Positions 1-9,217 of a DNA stretch of 64,000 bases are shown piece by piece. This DNA is from JAGQIB01 sp041393395. GTDB lineage: Bacteria > ARS69. Where the stretch lies: positions 124,001-188,000 of the forward strand of contig JAWKKG010000002.1 in NCBI GenBank assembly GCA_041393395.1, written 5' to 3'. The translations under genes were made by a program, and so were the position numbers. The notes under the pieces were generated by a model, which saw only the letters and a program-made list of their open reading frames with translations, had not been told where the DNA came from and did no database searches. Numbering within the stretch: the stretch's first letter is position 1; every line of letters starts with the position of its first letter.

Positions 1-124
1 TCCTGTCGGCTGTCAAGCGAAGCCCGATCGAGTGCTCCCGCGCCCCTCGGGTCGCGTTCGCCCGTCACCCGGTCGGCGAGCCCCGAGTCGACGTCCACCG
101 AGCGAAGTGCTCCGGGAGATCCCG

Positions 125-922
125 ATGTCGCGTATCCGGCCTGTGTGGCCCCGCGTCCTCCTCGCGCTGCTTCTCGGCGTCGTCGCGATCGGCGCCGCGC
201 GATCCGCCGGCGCGGAGACGGTGCGGGAAGCCGTGCTCGCGAGCAAGTACCAGACCGGCGACTACGCGGTGTACCTCGGATGGCATCGCCCGAACGACTG
301 GCAGTTCGAAGAGCACGGAACGTCGGCGTTCCCGTTCGGCATCAAGGTGCGCTTCCGCCTCGCGGACGAAGGCTGGCTCGCGCACCTGCGCCTCGAGGGC
401 GACGTCACGTACTGGCGCCGCGCGAACGACCCCTCGATCGTGATCACCGCGTTCCAGCAGCCGGAGTTCGATGCGCTCACGCTCGGCACCACCCTGCAGT
501 ACGTGCTGCCGCGCATGGGGTGGGTCGAGCCGTACGTCGCAGGCGGACTCTCGCTCACGTCGCAATCGAACGACTTCTTCGTGTTCCGCCCGGACGTCTA
601 CGAGGTGCAGCCGAGCAACCCCGATCAATTCGCGCTGGCGAGCTGGAAGCGCTTCGACGCCGGCCCGCGCGTGGGCATCGGCTTCGATCTCCAGCTCGGC
701 ACCCGCGCGTTCCCGTTCCTGGAGTACCGGCACCTGTTCGGCAAGGTCGGGATCTCCGCCCAGGACGTGAAGATCGGCCCGCTGAGTCTCGCGTCGCTGG
801 GGCTCGACGTGGACGACGTGCAGACGCTGCCCGACGACCCCGAGGTGGGAGGTCGTCCGTTCTCGCACGAGTACGACTGGGGCGGGCCCGAGGTGGTCGT
901 CGGATTGAAGATCCTGTTCTGA
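125..922 (+). CDS. Outer-membrane beta-barrel protein, function unknown
   Basis: Encodes 265 residues. The start at 125 follows a GGGAG ribosome site; an upstream in-frame ATG at 32 would add a Pro/Arg-rich stretch before the signal peptide and is unlikely. Residues 1-30 form a Sec signal peptide (hydrophobic core LLALLLGVVAIG, cleavage near SAGA). The rest alternates hydrophobic and polar residues as in a beta-barrel (YVAGGLSL, GIGFDLQL, FLEYRHLFG) and ends VVVGLKILF. A terminal Phe is the classic BAM recognition residue of Gram-negative outer-membrane proteins, so placement in the outer membrane is well supported. It resembles OmpW/OmpA-type small barrels in length, but I see no motif that gives a substrate. 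Confidence 0.75.
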   Translation: MSRIRPVWPRVLLALLLGVVAIGAARSAGAETVREAVLASKYQTGDYAVYLGWHRPNDWQFEEHGTSAFPFGIKVRFRLADEGWLAHLRLEGDVTYWRRANDPSIVITAFQQPEFDALTLGTTLQYVLPRMGWVEPYVAGGLSLTSQSNDFFVFRPDVYEVQPSNPDQFALASWKRFDAGPRVGIGFDLQLGTRAFPFLEYRHLFGKVGISAQDVKIGPLSLASLGLDVDDVQTLPDDPEVGGRPFSHEYDWGGPEVVVGLKILF

Positions 923-933
923 TCGGCTAGACT
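905..933 (+). promoter_or_regulatory. Sigma70-type promoter for the UPF0173 hydrolase
   Basis: TTGAAG (905-910), a 17-bp spacer and TAGACT (928-933). The -35 lies inside the end of the barrel gene and the -10 just after its stop codon. The predicted start of transcription near 940 gives a leader of about 55 nt before the ATG at 996. Confidence 0.6.
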
Positions 934-995
934 CGCTCGCGCTCCGCGACGTCCCCCGCTCGTCGCCCCTTCCCGGACCCTCCGGAGGCCGAACC

Positions 996-1655
996 ATGGA
1001 GATCCAGTACCTGGGGCACTCCGCGTTCGCGGTGCGGCTCGGCTCGGGCCGTCGGCTCGCGGTCGACCCGTTCCTGACCGGCAATCCGAAGGCGGCCGCG
1101 ACGCCGGCCGACCTCGAGGACTGCGACACGGTGCTCGTCACGCACGACCACGGCGACCATGTCGGCGACGCGTTCCCGCTGTGCAAGAAGACCGGCGCCA
1201 CGCTGGTGGCGATGTTCGAGGTGGCCGAGAACGCGGCGGCCGAGGGCGTGAAGGCCGAGCCCATGGGAGTCGGCGGCGCGATCGCGCTCGGCGACGTCGT
1301 GGTGAACATGGTCAACGCCCAGCACTCCGCCGCCAGCGGCCACGCGGCCGGCTTCGTGCTCGAGGCGGAGGGCCGCAATCTGTACTTCTCGGGGGATACG
1401 GGGCTGTTCGGGGACATGCGCCTGATCGGCGAGATCTGGCCTCTGGACCTCGCGGTGCTCCCGGTGGGGGACCGGTTCACGATGGGACCGAAGCTCGCGG
1501 CCCGCGCGGTGGAGTTCCTCGGACCGGAACACGTGATACCCTGTCACTACGGAACGTTCTCCCTGCTCCGACCCGACGCGAGCGAGTTCGTGACACGGGT
1601 CGGGAACCGAGCGAAGGTGCACGCCCTGACCCCAGGGGAGTCCCTGTCCCTTTGA
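996..1655 (+). CDS. UPF0173 metallo-beta-lactamase-fold hydrolase
   Basis: A 219-residue soluble protein, full length for the UPF0173 family of cytoplasmic metal-dependent hydrolases. The metal-binding signature THDHGDHVGD (about residues 48-57) is the HxHxDH motif that binds two Zn2+ ions. Further ligands appear as the His in NAQHSAASG, the Asp in FSGDTGL and the His in IPCHYGTF. The start follows a clear GGAGG site. No substrate is established for this family, so no pathway can be assigned. It lies 23 bp before the next gene and may be co-transcribed with it, but the two products have no obvious link. Confidence 0.85.
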   Translation: MEIQYLGHSAFAVRLGSGRRLAVDPFLTGNPKAAATPADLEDCDTVLVTHDHGDHVGDAFPLCKKTGATLVAMFEVAENAAAEGVKAEPMGVGGAIALGDVVVNMVNAQHSAASGHAAGFVLEAEGRNLYFSGDTGLFGDMRLIGEIWPLDLAVLPVGDRFTMGPKLAARAVEFLGPEHVIPCHYGTFSLLRPDASEFVTRVGNRAKVHALTPGESLSL

Positions 1656-1678
1656 CCCCGTCCCCGCGGAAGTTCTCG

Positions 1679-3454
1679 ATGTCCGGATTCCTGCACCGCG
1701 CCCTCGTCTGCGGAGTGGCGGCCCTCGGCCTCGCGACTCCGGCCGAGGCGGCCATCCGTCGCGTCCCGACCGACTTCGTGACCCTGTTCCAGGCGATCTT
1801 CGAATCCGCGCCGGGAGATACGGTCCAGGTCGTGGGGAACGGCGGCGCGACCTTCCATCACGCGCAGCTCACGTTCGACAAGGACCTCACGATCCAGGGG
1901 GGATGGCGCGCGGATTTCGCGGTGCGCGACCCCGAGGTCTACGTGACGGTCGTTCGCGACACGACGAATCTGTACAACAAGGCCCTGTTCCTCGTGGAGG
2001 GCTCACCCCGCCTGGTGTTCGACGGCATCCAGATCATCGGTGGTCAGATCGGGATCCGCTCGGAGGGCGGCGCGGACATCACCCTGCGCGACTGCACGAT
2101 CCGGAGTCAGCGCAACGGCGCCGTGCCGAACACGCCGATCGGGCCGGCGGGCGGCGGCATCCGCATGGTGGGCGGCACGTTGCGGATCGAGAACACGCGG
2201 ATCCAGAACATCGTCACCCGCACGGAAGGGGCGGGCATGGTGCTCGACGGCGTGTCCAGCTTCTCGGCGACGGGCCTGCAACTGGACAACGTGACGGCGG
2301 CCCGGCTCACCGGCGGTTCGAACGGCGGCGGGATCTGGGCGAGCGGCGTGCAGGACATCCTGATCGAGAACAGCACGCTGGAGAGTTGCTCGAGCGTCGC
2401 CGACGGCGGACTGCTGTTCGTCACCGGCGGCCCGGCGCTGTTGCGAGGATGCACGCTGCGGAACGGACTCGCCTCGAGCGACGGTGGCGCGCTGGCGCTC
2501 GTCGAGGCCGGCGACGTGACGCTCGAGAACTGCGTGATGGAAGGCAATCGCGGTTTCTTCGGTGGCGGGATCCGCGCGGATGACTCGTCCCTGCTCACGC
2601 TGCGGGGATGCCGGATCGCGGAGAACGTCGCGCCGAACGAGGGGGCGGGTCTGTACCTGCACCGCACCCCGTTCGAGTTCGAGAACTGCGAGTTCGAGGC
2701 GAACATCCGTCTCATCACGCCGCAGACGATCGTGGCCGAGGGGGCCTCGGCGCGCGTCATCGAATGCGACGGCTCCGTGACCGGAACGACGTTCACGAAC
2801 GAGCGCTCCTCCGGGCGCGGCGGGAGCTGGTCGCAGATCGGCGGACTCGTCTCGTTCGACGGGTGCCGGTTCGAGAACTGCGAGTCCGGTGTGTTCGGAG
2901 GCGCGATCCAGATCGAGCTCGGCGGCGAGATCCAGGTGAGGAACTCCCTGTTCCACGGCAATCGCTCCAAGTTCGGCGGTTCGATCGCGACCTCGTTCAC
3001 CGCCACCGTGAACATCGATCGGTCGACGTTCGTCGGCGACATCGCGGGGAGCGGTGGGGCGTCGGTGTACCTCGACACCGCCGCGATCGTGCGGTTCACG
3101 AACTCGCTCGCGTGCCTTGCGACGCGCGGGGACGTCATCTACTGCTCCGCGGCCACCCTGGAGGTCGACCACTCCAACGTGTGGAACGACGATGCGGTAA
3201 ACCAGCGCGAGGAGTACGGAGGCGCCTGCGGCGATCCCACCGGGACGAACGGCAACCTCGCGGTGAACCCGGGTTTCTGCGTCCCCGCCGCGCCGGACTG
3301 GAGGCTGTCGGCCTCGTCGCCGCTGGTCGGGGCGGCCGCCGACGGGGGGGACATCGGCTGGTCCGGGGTCGGGTGCCCGGCGGCGGATCCGCTGTCGCTG
3401 GAGCCGACTTCCTGGGGGCGCCTGAAGGCGTCCTTCCGCCAGGGCGAACGCTAG
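1679..3454 (+). CDS. Secreted right-handed beta-helix protein with WGRxK C-terminal tail
   Basis: A 591-residue exported protein. Residues 1-24 are a signal peptide cleaved near ATPAEA. The body is a run of parallel beta-helix coils with repeated phrases such as IENTRIQNI, LENCVMEGN, LRGCRIAENV and FENCEFEAN, the pattern of pectate-lyase-like or polymorphic outer-membrane proteins. No catalytic residues of known polysaccharide lyases are evident, so a structural or adhesive role is more likely than an enzymatic one. The C terminus reads SWGRLKASFRQGER and matches the tail shared by four other exported proteins in the window. The ATG at 1679 is chosen because it begins the signal peptide; the reading frame is open far upstream without one. 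Confidence 0.75.
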   Translation: MSGFLHRALVCGVAALGLATPAEAAIRRVPTDFVTLFQAIFESAPGDTVQVVGNGGATFHHAQLTFDKDLTIQGGWRADFAVRDPEVYVTVVRDTTNLYNKALFLVEGSPRLVFDGIQIIGGQIGIRSEGGADITLRDCTIRSQRNGAVPNTPIGPAGGGIRMVGGTLRIENTRIQNIVTRTEGAGMVLDGVSSFSATGLQLDNVTAARLTGGSNGGGIWASGVQDILIENSTLESCSSVADGGLLFVTGGPALLRGCTLRNGLASSDGGALALVEAGDVTLENCVMEGNRGFFGGGIRADDSSLLTLRGCRIAENVAPNEGAGLYLHRTPFEFENCEFEANIRLITPQTIVAEGASARVIECDGSVTGTTFTNERSSGRGGSWSQIGGLVSFDGCRFENCESGVFGGAIQIELGGEIQVRNSLFHGNRSKFGGSIATSFTATVNIDRSTFVGDIAGSGGASVYLDTAAIVRFTNSLACLATRGDVIYCSAATLEVDHSNVWNDDAVNQREEYGGACGDPTGTNGNLAVNPGFCVPAAPDWRLSASSPLVGAAADGGDIGWSGVGCPAADPLSLEPTSWGRLKASFRQGER

Positions 3455-3848
3455 AATTCCCTTCGTTTTCCTGGACTTCACCGGATCTTCCGCGTCGCCG
3501 CGGCCCGGCTCGTTTGACTCGCGACGTCGCGGATTGCTAGACTGATCCCTCGTTCGGAGCGTGAGCTGCCCCCACGCACGAATCGATGGACCCTGATCGA
3601 GCAGCCCCAAACGACACCCTTTCGGCCCTGGTCCGGTCGGACGAGACCGACTCACTGAACCGAAGAACATCCGATCGTCTGCCCGCTGGTCCTGCACCGG
3701 GGATTCTGTCATCGATGTCCTGCGATCCGAACGGGGCGCGACCCCGACCGGCCAACCCTTCGCTCCTCAGCTCGCACTGGGCCGTTTCACGCCCTGCCCG
3801 GCTCCTCGGTCCGATCCACGCACTTCCCAATCCCAAGAGGTGATCTCG
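3455..3848. other. Intergenic region with long leader of the C25 peptidase gene
   Basis: A 394-bp gap of lower GC than its surroundings. It holds a promoter at 3514-3543 and then about 300 nt of transcribed leader. An 85-codon open frame at 3586-3843 has no signal peptide, no recognisable domain and mixed third-position use, so I do not call it a gene. Confidence 0.5.
3514..3543 (+). promoter_or_regulatory. Sigma70-type promoter for the C25 peptidase gene
   Basis: TTGACT (3514-3519), an 18-bp spacer and TAGACT (3538-3543). The same -10 hexamer occurs in the promoter at 905-933. Transcription from about 3550 would give an unusually long leader of about 300 nt. Confidence 0.65.
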
Positions 3849-6800
3849 ATGTCGATTCGCGTGCTCGCGAATGACGGGGCTCGTGCGCGTGTGTTTGCGC
3901 CATTGCGCTTCCTGCTGGTGGTCCTGGCATTGCTTGTGCCGGTCGGCGCCTCCGCGTCCGTCCTGACCGCCCGCCTGCAGTTCGACGAGGCCGACCTGCG
4001 ACTGGTCGACCAGAACGGAGCGCTCCGGGTGGCGCTCGTCGGCGAGACCGAGGTCGGCGGCGGGGAGGATGCGCCGTTGCCGATGGCGGTTCGGAGCTTC
4101 TACGTGCCCGCCGGCTACGAAGTGCGCGACGTCCGGGTCACTCCGGTCGATCGCGTGGAGGTCGCGCGCGCGGCGCGTCTCGTGCGGGAAGTCGCGCTCG
4201 ACCCGGCGTCCGGTCGTCGTCCGTTCCCCGCGCCGGCGGTGGCGGGCGAGGGAGACCTGCATCCGGCGCGCACCGCGGTGACGCTCGGCGGCGGCGATCT
4301 CGGCGGTCATCGCGTGGAGTCGGTCGCCGTGTTCCCGGTGACCTGGAATCGCGCCACCGGCGCGCTGAGTCTCGCGCGGACCGTCGATCTCGAGCTCGAG
4401 CTCGCTCCGGTCGCGGCGCACGCGGAAGACCTCGTGGCGCTCCGTCCCGCGCCCGAGCGAGATCGTCTGTTCCTGGAGGCCGTGCGCGGCATGGTCTCGA
4501 ATCCGGCCGACGTTCCGTTCGAGACGGACGAGCCGGCTCTGTCCCTGCCGGGCGGCTTCGCGCCGACGGACCTTCCGAGCGTCGAGGGAAGCGGCGTGCA
4601 GATGGTCATCGTCACGACGGACGCGCTCGCGGCGGAGTTCCAGGGGCTCGCGGACTGGAAGACCAAGAAGGGTGTTCCGACCGTCATCCGTACGGTCGAG
4701 TGGATCGACGCGAACTACCCGGCCGGCCATGACGGCGCCGAGCGCGTCCGCATGTTCCTGAAGGACGCCTGGTCGAAGTGGGGCATCGGGATCGCGCTGC
4801 TCGGCGGCGACCACGACGTGGTGCCGATCCGGTTCGCGTGGAGCCGCTTCTTCTTCGGCGGCACCGGCGTGCCGACCGACCAGTACTACGCCTGCCTTTC
4901 GGGCGACTGGAACGCCGACGGCGACCAGTACTACGGCGAAGGCACGTACCAGCTCGACCCCGGAGATCAGGTCGATCTGTACCCGGACCTCGTCGTCGGA
5001 CGCGCGAGCGTGGAGAACGCGACCGAGGCGGCGACGTTCCGGACGAAGTCCCTCACGTACGAGAAGAACCCGCCCGCGGGATACGTGGAAAAGGTCTGCT
5101 ACCTCGCGGAGGTGCTGTTCCCGGACACGTGGGAGTACGGCGATCCGCCGGGCAACATCACGCTCGACGGCAAGACGCTGACGGACGCGTTCGATCTGCA
5201 TCTGCCCGTCGGCTGGACGCGTACGAAGTGCTACCAGTCGGACAACAATCTGGACCGGGCGCACGCGCTCACCCAGCTCTCCACCGGTCACCACCACCTG
5301 ATGACGCTGATGAACCACGGCGACGCGTTCAAGTTCTCGGTCGGCAACGGCCTGAACCCGCTCATCTTCGTGGCGGACACGAACACGCTGACGAACGGCG
5401 ATTACCTGATGTTCGTGATGGCGACCGCGTGCAATCCGAACCAGCTCGATCTGGAATGCCAGGGCGAGTCGTTCATGAACAACCCGACCGGCGGCGCCGT
5501 GGCGGTCATGGGACCCACGCGGGAAGACTTCCCGCTCTCGGCGTCGGACTACCACGAGTCGATGCTCGACCTCGCGTTCCGGGTGGGGATCACGGGATTC
5601 GGCGCGATGAACCAGCTGCACCGCGTGCCGTTCATCCCGATCGCCCAGACCGAGTCCACGCCCGACCGGTGGACGATGATGACGAAGATGCTCCTCGGCG
5701 ATCCGGAGATCCGCTTCTGGACCGAGGAGCCGAAGGCGATGCAGGTCACCCATGTGCCGAGCGTGGCGCTGGGAACCCCCTCGATCACGGTGCACGTCGC
5801 GCAAACCGGGACGCCGATTCCGAACACGCTCGTGTGTATCAGCGATGCGAACGGGACCTATGCGCGCGGTCGTACGAACGCGGCCGGCGACGTGACGCTC
5901 GCGATCACGAGTTCTGCTACCGGCACGGTTTCGGTGGCGGCCACCGCGAAGAACTACCGCCCGAAGGAGAGCACGTTCTCGCTCACGGCGGCGGCCGGCG
6001 CGCAGCTCGCGCTCACGGGCGCCGTGCTGGACGATGACGCGATCGCGCCCTCTTCGGGGAACGGCGATGGCGTCGTCGACGCCGGGGAGACGATCGAGGC
6101 GAACCTGTCGGTCAAGAACGCCGGCACCGTCACGGCGAACAGCGTCACGGCGACGGCGTCGATCGCCGCGGGCAGCAGCGCCACGTTCAACCTGCAGTAC
6201 GCGGGCGTGGCCGATCCGTCGCGGGTGTTCGTGGGACCGGATGCGGTGAACCCTGCCGCGATTCCGTTCACCCTGAACTTCGCCGCGCCGAGCATCGACT
6301 ACATCGGTCGCCCGAACATGAGCTTCGCGGCCGACTCGCTGTCCGACGCCGGCGTGTACCTCTGGCAGGACGACGAGGGCTGGCATCTCCGCTGGAGCAC
6401 GGCCGGCGATTCCTCCGCGGTCACCGGCACGGTGACGACGGACGGGAAGATCCGCGCGACGCACACGCCGTTGCTCGAGGCCACGCTGGACTCCAGCAGC
6501 CTCAACGGCCCGGCGACCGTGCTGACGTTCGCGGGCACGACCACGGAGTCCGATCTCGTGGACGGCGTGGACTTCGCGATGTCGGACGCGTCGATGCTGA
6601 CCGTGACCGGCGGCGGCAGCGCGAATCTCGGCAACATCACGGCCGGCGCCACGGCGGCCGGAACGATCACGTTCGCGGTGTCGCCGAACGCGCGCGACGG
6701 CCAGGTCGGTTACGTGGACCTGACCTTCACGTCGACGCTCGCGAGCTGGACGGACGCGATCCCGGTCGTGTTCGCGGGTCCCGAGCTCGAGGCGTACGTC

Positions 6801-9020
6801 TTCGCGATCGACGACTCGAACAGCCCGCCGCTCTCCGGCGACGGCGACGGCATCGTCGAGGTCGGCGAGACGGTGCGACTCACGCCCACCGTGCTGAACC
6901 GAGGAACGGGCGCCGCCATCTCGGTCGATGGCGCGGCCACGGCGGCCGCCGGCATCACGTTCGTGGACGCGGCGGATGCCTACGGCGACGTGGATCCGCT
7001 CGCTCAGACCGCCGGCACCGACGGCTACGTGTTCACCGTCACCTCGGCGGCGGGAACGTCCATCGATCTCACGCTCACCGATTCGCTCGGTCGGACCACG
7101 GTCAAGAACATCGAGTTCGTGGCGCCGGCCGCGCCGGTGAACGTCGCGTTCGAATCCGGCTCCACGGAGATCACGGTCTCGTGGGATCCGGTCGCGGACG
7201 CGGACCTCGCCGGGTACAACGTCTACCGGAGCCCGACCTCCGGGTCCGGTCACACCCGCGTGAACTACGAGCTGCTGCGTACGGGCTCGCGCTACGTCGA
7301 CGAGGGCCTCGCGCTCGGGTCGATCCAGTTCTACTACCTGACGGCGGTGGACTCGTCCGGCAACGAGAGTCCGGCGTCGGCGGAGATCGAGGCGTGGACC
7401 ACCATCCCGCAGGTCGGTGGCTTCCCGAAGGATGCGAACAGCAACGTGTTCAGCGGCATGACCATGGCCGACGCGGACAACGACGGCGACGGCCTCGAGC
7501 TGTTCGTGGGCTCGCAGGACTTCCGCATGTACGCGTGGGAAGACGACGGCTCGGACGTGGCCACCGACTGGCCGGTCGCGGCGAACGCCGCGGTCTGGGC
7601 CACGCCGGCGCTCGGGGACCTCGACGGCGACAACCTGCTCGAGGTGATGTGGGGCGCGATGGACTCGCGATTCTACGTCACGCACCACGACGGTACGCCC
7701 GCGATCGGTCCGAATCGCTGGATCTTCGACGTGCAGGGTTCGAACCAGACCATGCGCGGCGCGCCGGTCATCGCGAACGTGGATGCGGATCCGGAGTACG
7801 AGTTCCTCGTGGGCACGGACTTCGGCACGCTCTACGGCTTCGAGCACGATGGCACGCCGCTGCCGGGTGCCGACTCGCTCGGCGTGATCTACACCGCGCC
7901 GCAGACGAACGAGTTTCCGCCGCGGATCTGGGGGCCGCTTGCGGTCGGCGACCTGGACGACAACGGGACGATGGAGATCGTGTTCACGTGCTGGAACGAT
8001 CGTCTGTACGTCATCGGGGCCGACGGCACCGATCGCCCCGGTTTCCCGATCCAGCATCCCGAGGACTTCCGCAACGGTCCGTCGCTCGGCGACCTGGACA
8101 ACGACGGAACGCTCGAGATCGTCGCGGGGAACATCGACAGCAAGCTGTACGTGTGGAACCACGACGGCACGTCGTATCTCACCGGCACCAACGGCGTGTT
8201 CGCCGACCTGCCGGGCGAGATCCGGAGCCAGCCGGCACTGTGCCAGCTCGACGCGGATCCGGAGCTGGAGATCGTGGTCACCTGCATGGACGGCGCGATC
8301 TACGCGTTCAATCACGACGGCTCGGGCTTCACCCAGATCGGCGGGCTGCTCGCCATGCTCGATTCGGGTGACGGCATCTCGGCGAGCCCGATCGTCGTGG
8401 ACGTGGACGGCGACGGCGACATGGAGATCCTCGTCGGCCATCGCAACGGCAGCTTCTACGGCGTGCACCACACCGGCGCGCGCGTGGCGGGGCTCCCGAT
8501 CCCGACGTCGCTCCAGATCTTCTCGACGGCGGCGGCCGGCGACATCGACAACGACGGAGACGTCGACGTCGCGTTCGCGTCCTACGACGAGAGCGTGAAC
8601 GTGCTCGACTTCCCGGGCGCGTCCACACCGGAGGCGTACGAGTGGCCGACGACGGGCGGCAACGTCCGGCGCACGTCGCTGTACGGCGAGCTCGCGGACG
8701 GCGGCGCGACGGACGTCACCCCGCTGCCGGGCAGCGCCGCGGTGCAGTTCGCGCTCTCGCAGAACACCCCGAACCCGTTCCCCGGCGGCACCTCGATCGA
8801 GTTCGCGGTGCCGAAGACGCAGCACGTCACCCTGCGGGTCTACAACGTCGAGGGGCGTCTCGTGCGCACCCTCGTCGACGAGTCCGTGCAGGCGGGGCGT
8901 GGTCGCGTGAACTGGGACGGTCGCGACGCCCAGGGTCGGGCGCTGTCCTCGGGCGTGTACTTCTACCGCCTCGACAACGGGGAGACGTCGGTGACCCGCA
9001 AGAGCGTGCTCCTGCGGTAG
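3849..9020 (+). CDS. Giant secreted C25 (gingipain-type) peptidase with FG-GAP repeats and FlgD/T9SS tail
   Basis: 1723 residues. The ATG at 3849 is chosen over the GTG at 3840 because AGAGGTGA lies 5 bp before it. Order: signal peptide (1-37), propeptide-like beta domain (to about 250), C25 cysteine-peptidase domain (about 250-630), with candidate catalytic His490 in LMNHGD and Cys528 in ATACNPN. Then come an Ig-like domain, a CARDB-like stretch, a fibronectin type III domain (about 1093-1184), a beta-propeller of FG-GAP/VCBS repeats rich in DxDxDGxxE calcium loops (about 1195-1600) and a C-terminal FlgD-like domain (about 1630-1723) starting SQNTPNPF and containing LRVYNVEGR. That domain is the type A sorting signal of type IX secretion in Bacteroidota. 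Probably a cell-surface or secreted protease. Confidence 0.85.
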   Translation: MSIRVLANDGARARVFAPLRFLLVVLALLVPVGASASVLTARLQFDEADLRLVDQNGALRVALVGETEVGGGEDAPLPMAVRSFYVPAGYEVRDVRVTPVDRVEVARAARLVREVALDPASGRRPFPAPAVAGEGDLHPARTAVTLGGGDLGGHRVESVAVFPVTWNRATGALSLARTVDLELELAPVAAHAEDLVALRPAPERDRLFLEAVRGMVSNPADVPFETDEPALSLPGGFAPTDLPSVEGSGVQMVIVTTDALAAEFQGLADWKTKKGVPTVIRTVEWIDANYPAGHDGAERVRMFLKDAWSKWGIGIALLGGDHDVVPIRFAWSRFFFGGTGVPTDQYYACLSGDWNADGDQYYGEGTYQLDPGDQVDLYPDLVVGRASVENATEAATFRTKSLTYEKNPPAGYVEKVCYLAEVLFPDTWEYGDPPGNITLDGKTLTDAFDLHLPVGWTRTKCYQSDNNLDRAHALTQLSTGHHHLMTLMNHGDAFKFSVGNGLNPLIFVADTNTLTNGDYLMFVMATACNPNQLDLECQGESFMNNPTGGAVAVMGPTREDFPLSASDYHESMLDLAFRVGITGFGAMNQLHRVPFIPIAQTESTPDRWTMMTKMLLGDPEIRFWTEEPKAMQVTHVPSVALGTPSITVHVAQTGTPIPNTLVCISDANGTYARGRTNAAGDVTLAITSSATGTVSVAATAKNYRPKESTFSLTAAAGAQLALTGAVLDDDAIAPSSGNGDGVVDAGETIEANLSVKNAGTVTANSVTATASIAAGSSATFNLQYAGVADPSRVFVGPDAVNPAAIPFTLNFAAPSIDYIGRPNMSFAADSLSDAGVYLWQDDEGWHLRWSTAGDSSAVTGTVTTDGKIRATHTPLLEATLDSSSLNGPATVLTFAGTTTESDLVDGVDFAMSDASMLTVTGGGSANLGNITAGATAAGTITFAVSPNARDGQVGYVDLTFTSTLASWTDAIPVVFAGPELEAYVFAIDDSNSPPLSGDGDGIVEVGETVRLTPTVLNRGTGAAISVDGAATAAAGITFVDAADAYGDVDPLAQTAGTDGYVFTVTSAAGTSIDLTLTDSLGRTTVKNIEFVAPAAPVNVAFESGSTEITVSWDPVADADLAGYNVYRSPTSGSGHTRVNYELLRTGSRYVDEGLALGSIQFYYLTAVDSSGNESPASAEIEAWTTIPQVGGFPKDANSNVFSGMTMADADNDGDGLELFVGSQDFRMYAWEDDGSDVATDWPVAANAAVWATPALGDLDGDNLLEVMWGAMDSRFYVTHHDGTPAIGPNRWIFDVQGSNQTMRGAPVIANVDADPEYEFLVGTDFGTLYGFEHDGTPLPGADSLGVIYTAPQTNEFPPRIWGPLAVGDLDDNGTMEIVFTCWNDRLYVIGADGTDRPGFPIQHPEDFRNGPSLGDLDNDGTLEIVAGNIDSKLYVWNHDGTSYLTGTNGVFADLPGEIRSQPALCQLDADPELEIVVTCMDGAIYAFNHDGSGFTQIGGLLAMLDSGDGISASPIVVDVDGDGDMEILVGHRNGSFYGVHHTGARVAGLPIPTSLQIFSTAAAGDIDNDGDVDVAFASYDESVNVLDFPGASTPEAYEWPTTGGNVRRTSLYGELADGGATDVTPLPGSAAVQFALSQNTPNPFPGGTSIEFAVPKTQHVTLRVYNVEGRLVRTLVDESVQAGRGRVNWDGRDAQGRALSSGVYFYRLDNGETSVTRKSVLLR

Positions 9021-9046
9021 CTCGATCGGCACATCGTCGAACTCCT

Positions 9047-9077
9047 GCGGGCGGGGCCTCATCCGGGCTCCGCCCGC
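9047..9077 (+). terminator. Hairpin terminator after the C25 peptidase gene
   Basis: A 12-bp GC-rich stem (9047-9058 with 9066-9077, one G-U pair) around a 7-nt loop, followed by TGCCGTTTA. The T-tract is weak, so termination may be only partial. Confidence 0.5.
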
Positions 9078-9217
9078 TGCCGTTTACAGCGGAGAGCCAG
9101 ACGGCGGGACGGGGCAGGGAGCCCGGAGGTCGGCTTCGACCTTTCGGGATTCCGGCGGACCGGCGTACGATGCGGCGGCCGCACGACGGGCGGATCCGAG
9201 GAAGGCGAGGGAGAGCG

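Noticed and set aside
3586..3843. An 85-codon frame in the C25 peptidase leader, ending on its ribosome site
   Set aside because: No ribosome site, no domain and no codon bias toward G/C third positions; kept only as a note because a leader peptide cannot be excluded.
3537..9062. An 1841-codon open frame on the minus strand opposite the C25 peptidase gene
   Set aside because: It is the Arg/His/Val-rich antisense shadow of a strongly supported gene in high-GC DNA, with no domains, signal peptide or ribosome site.
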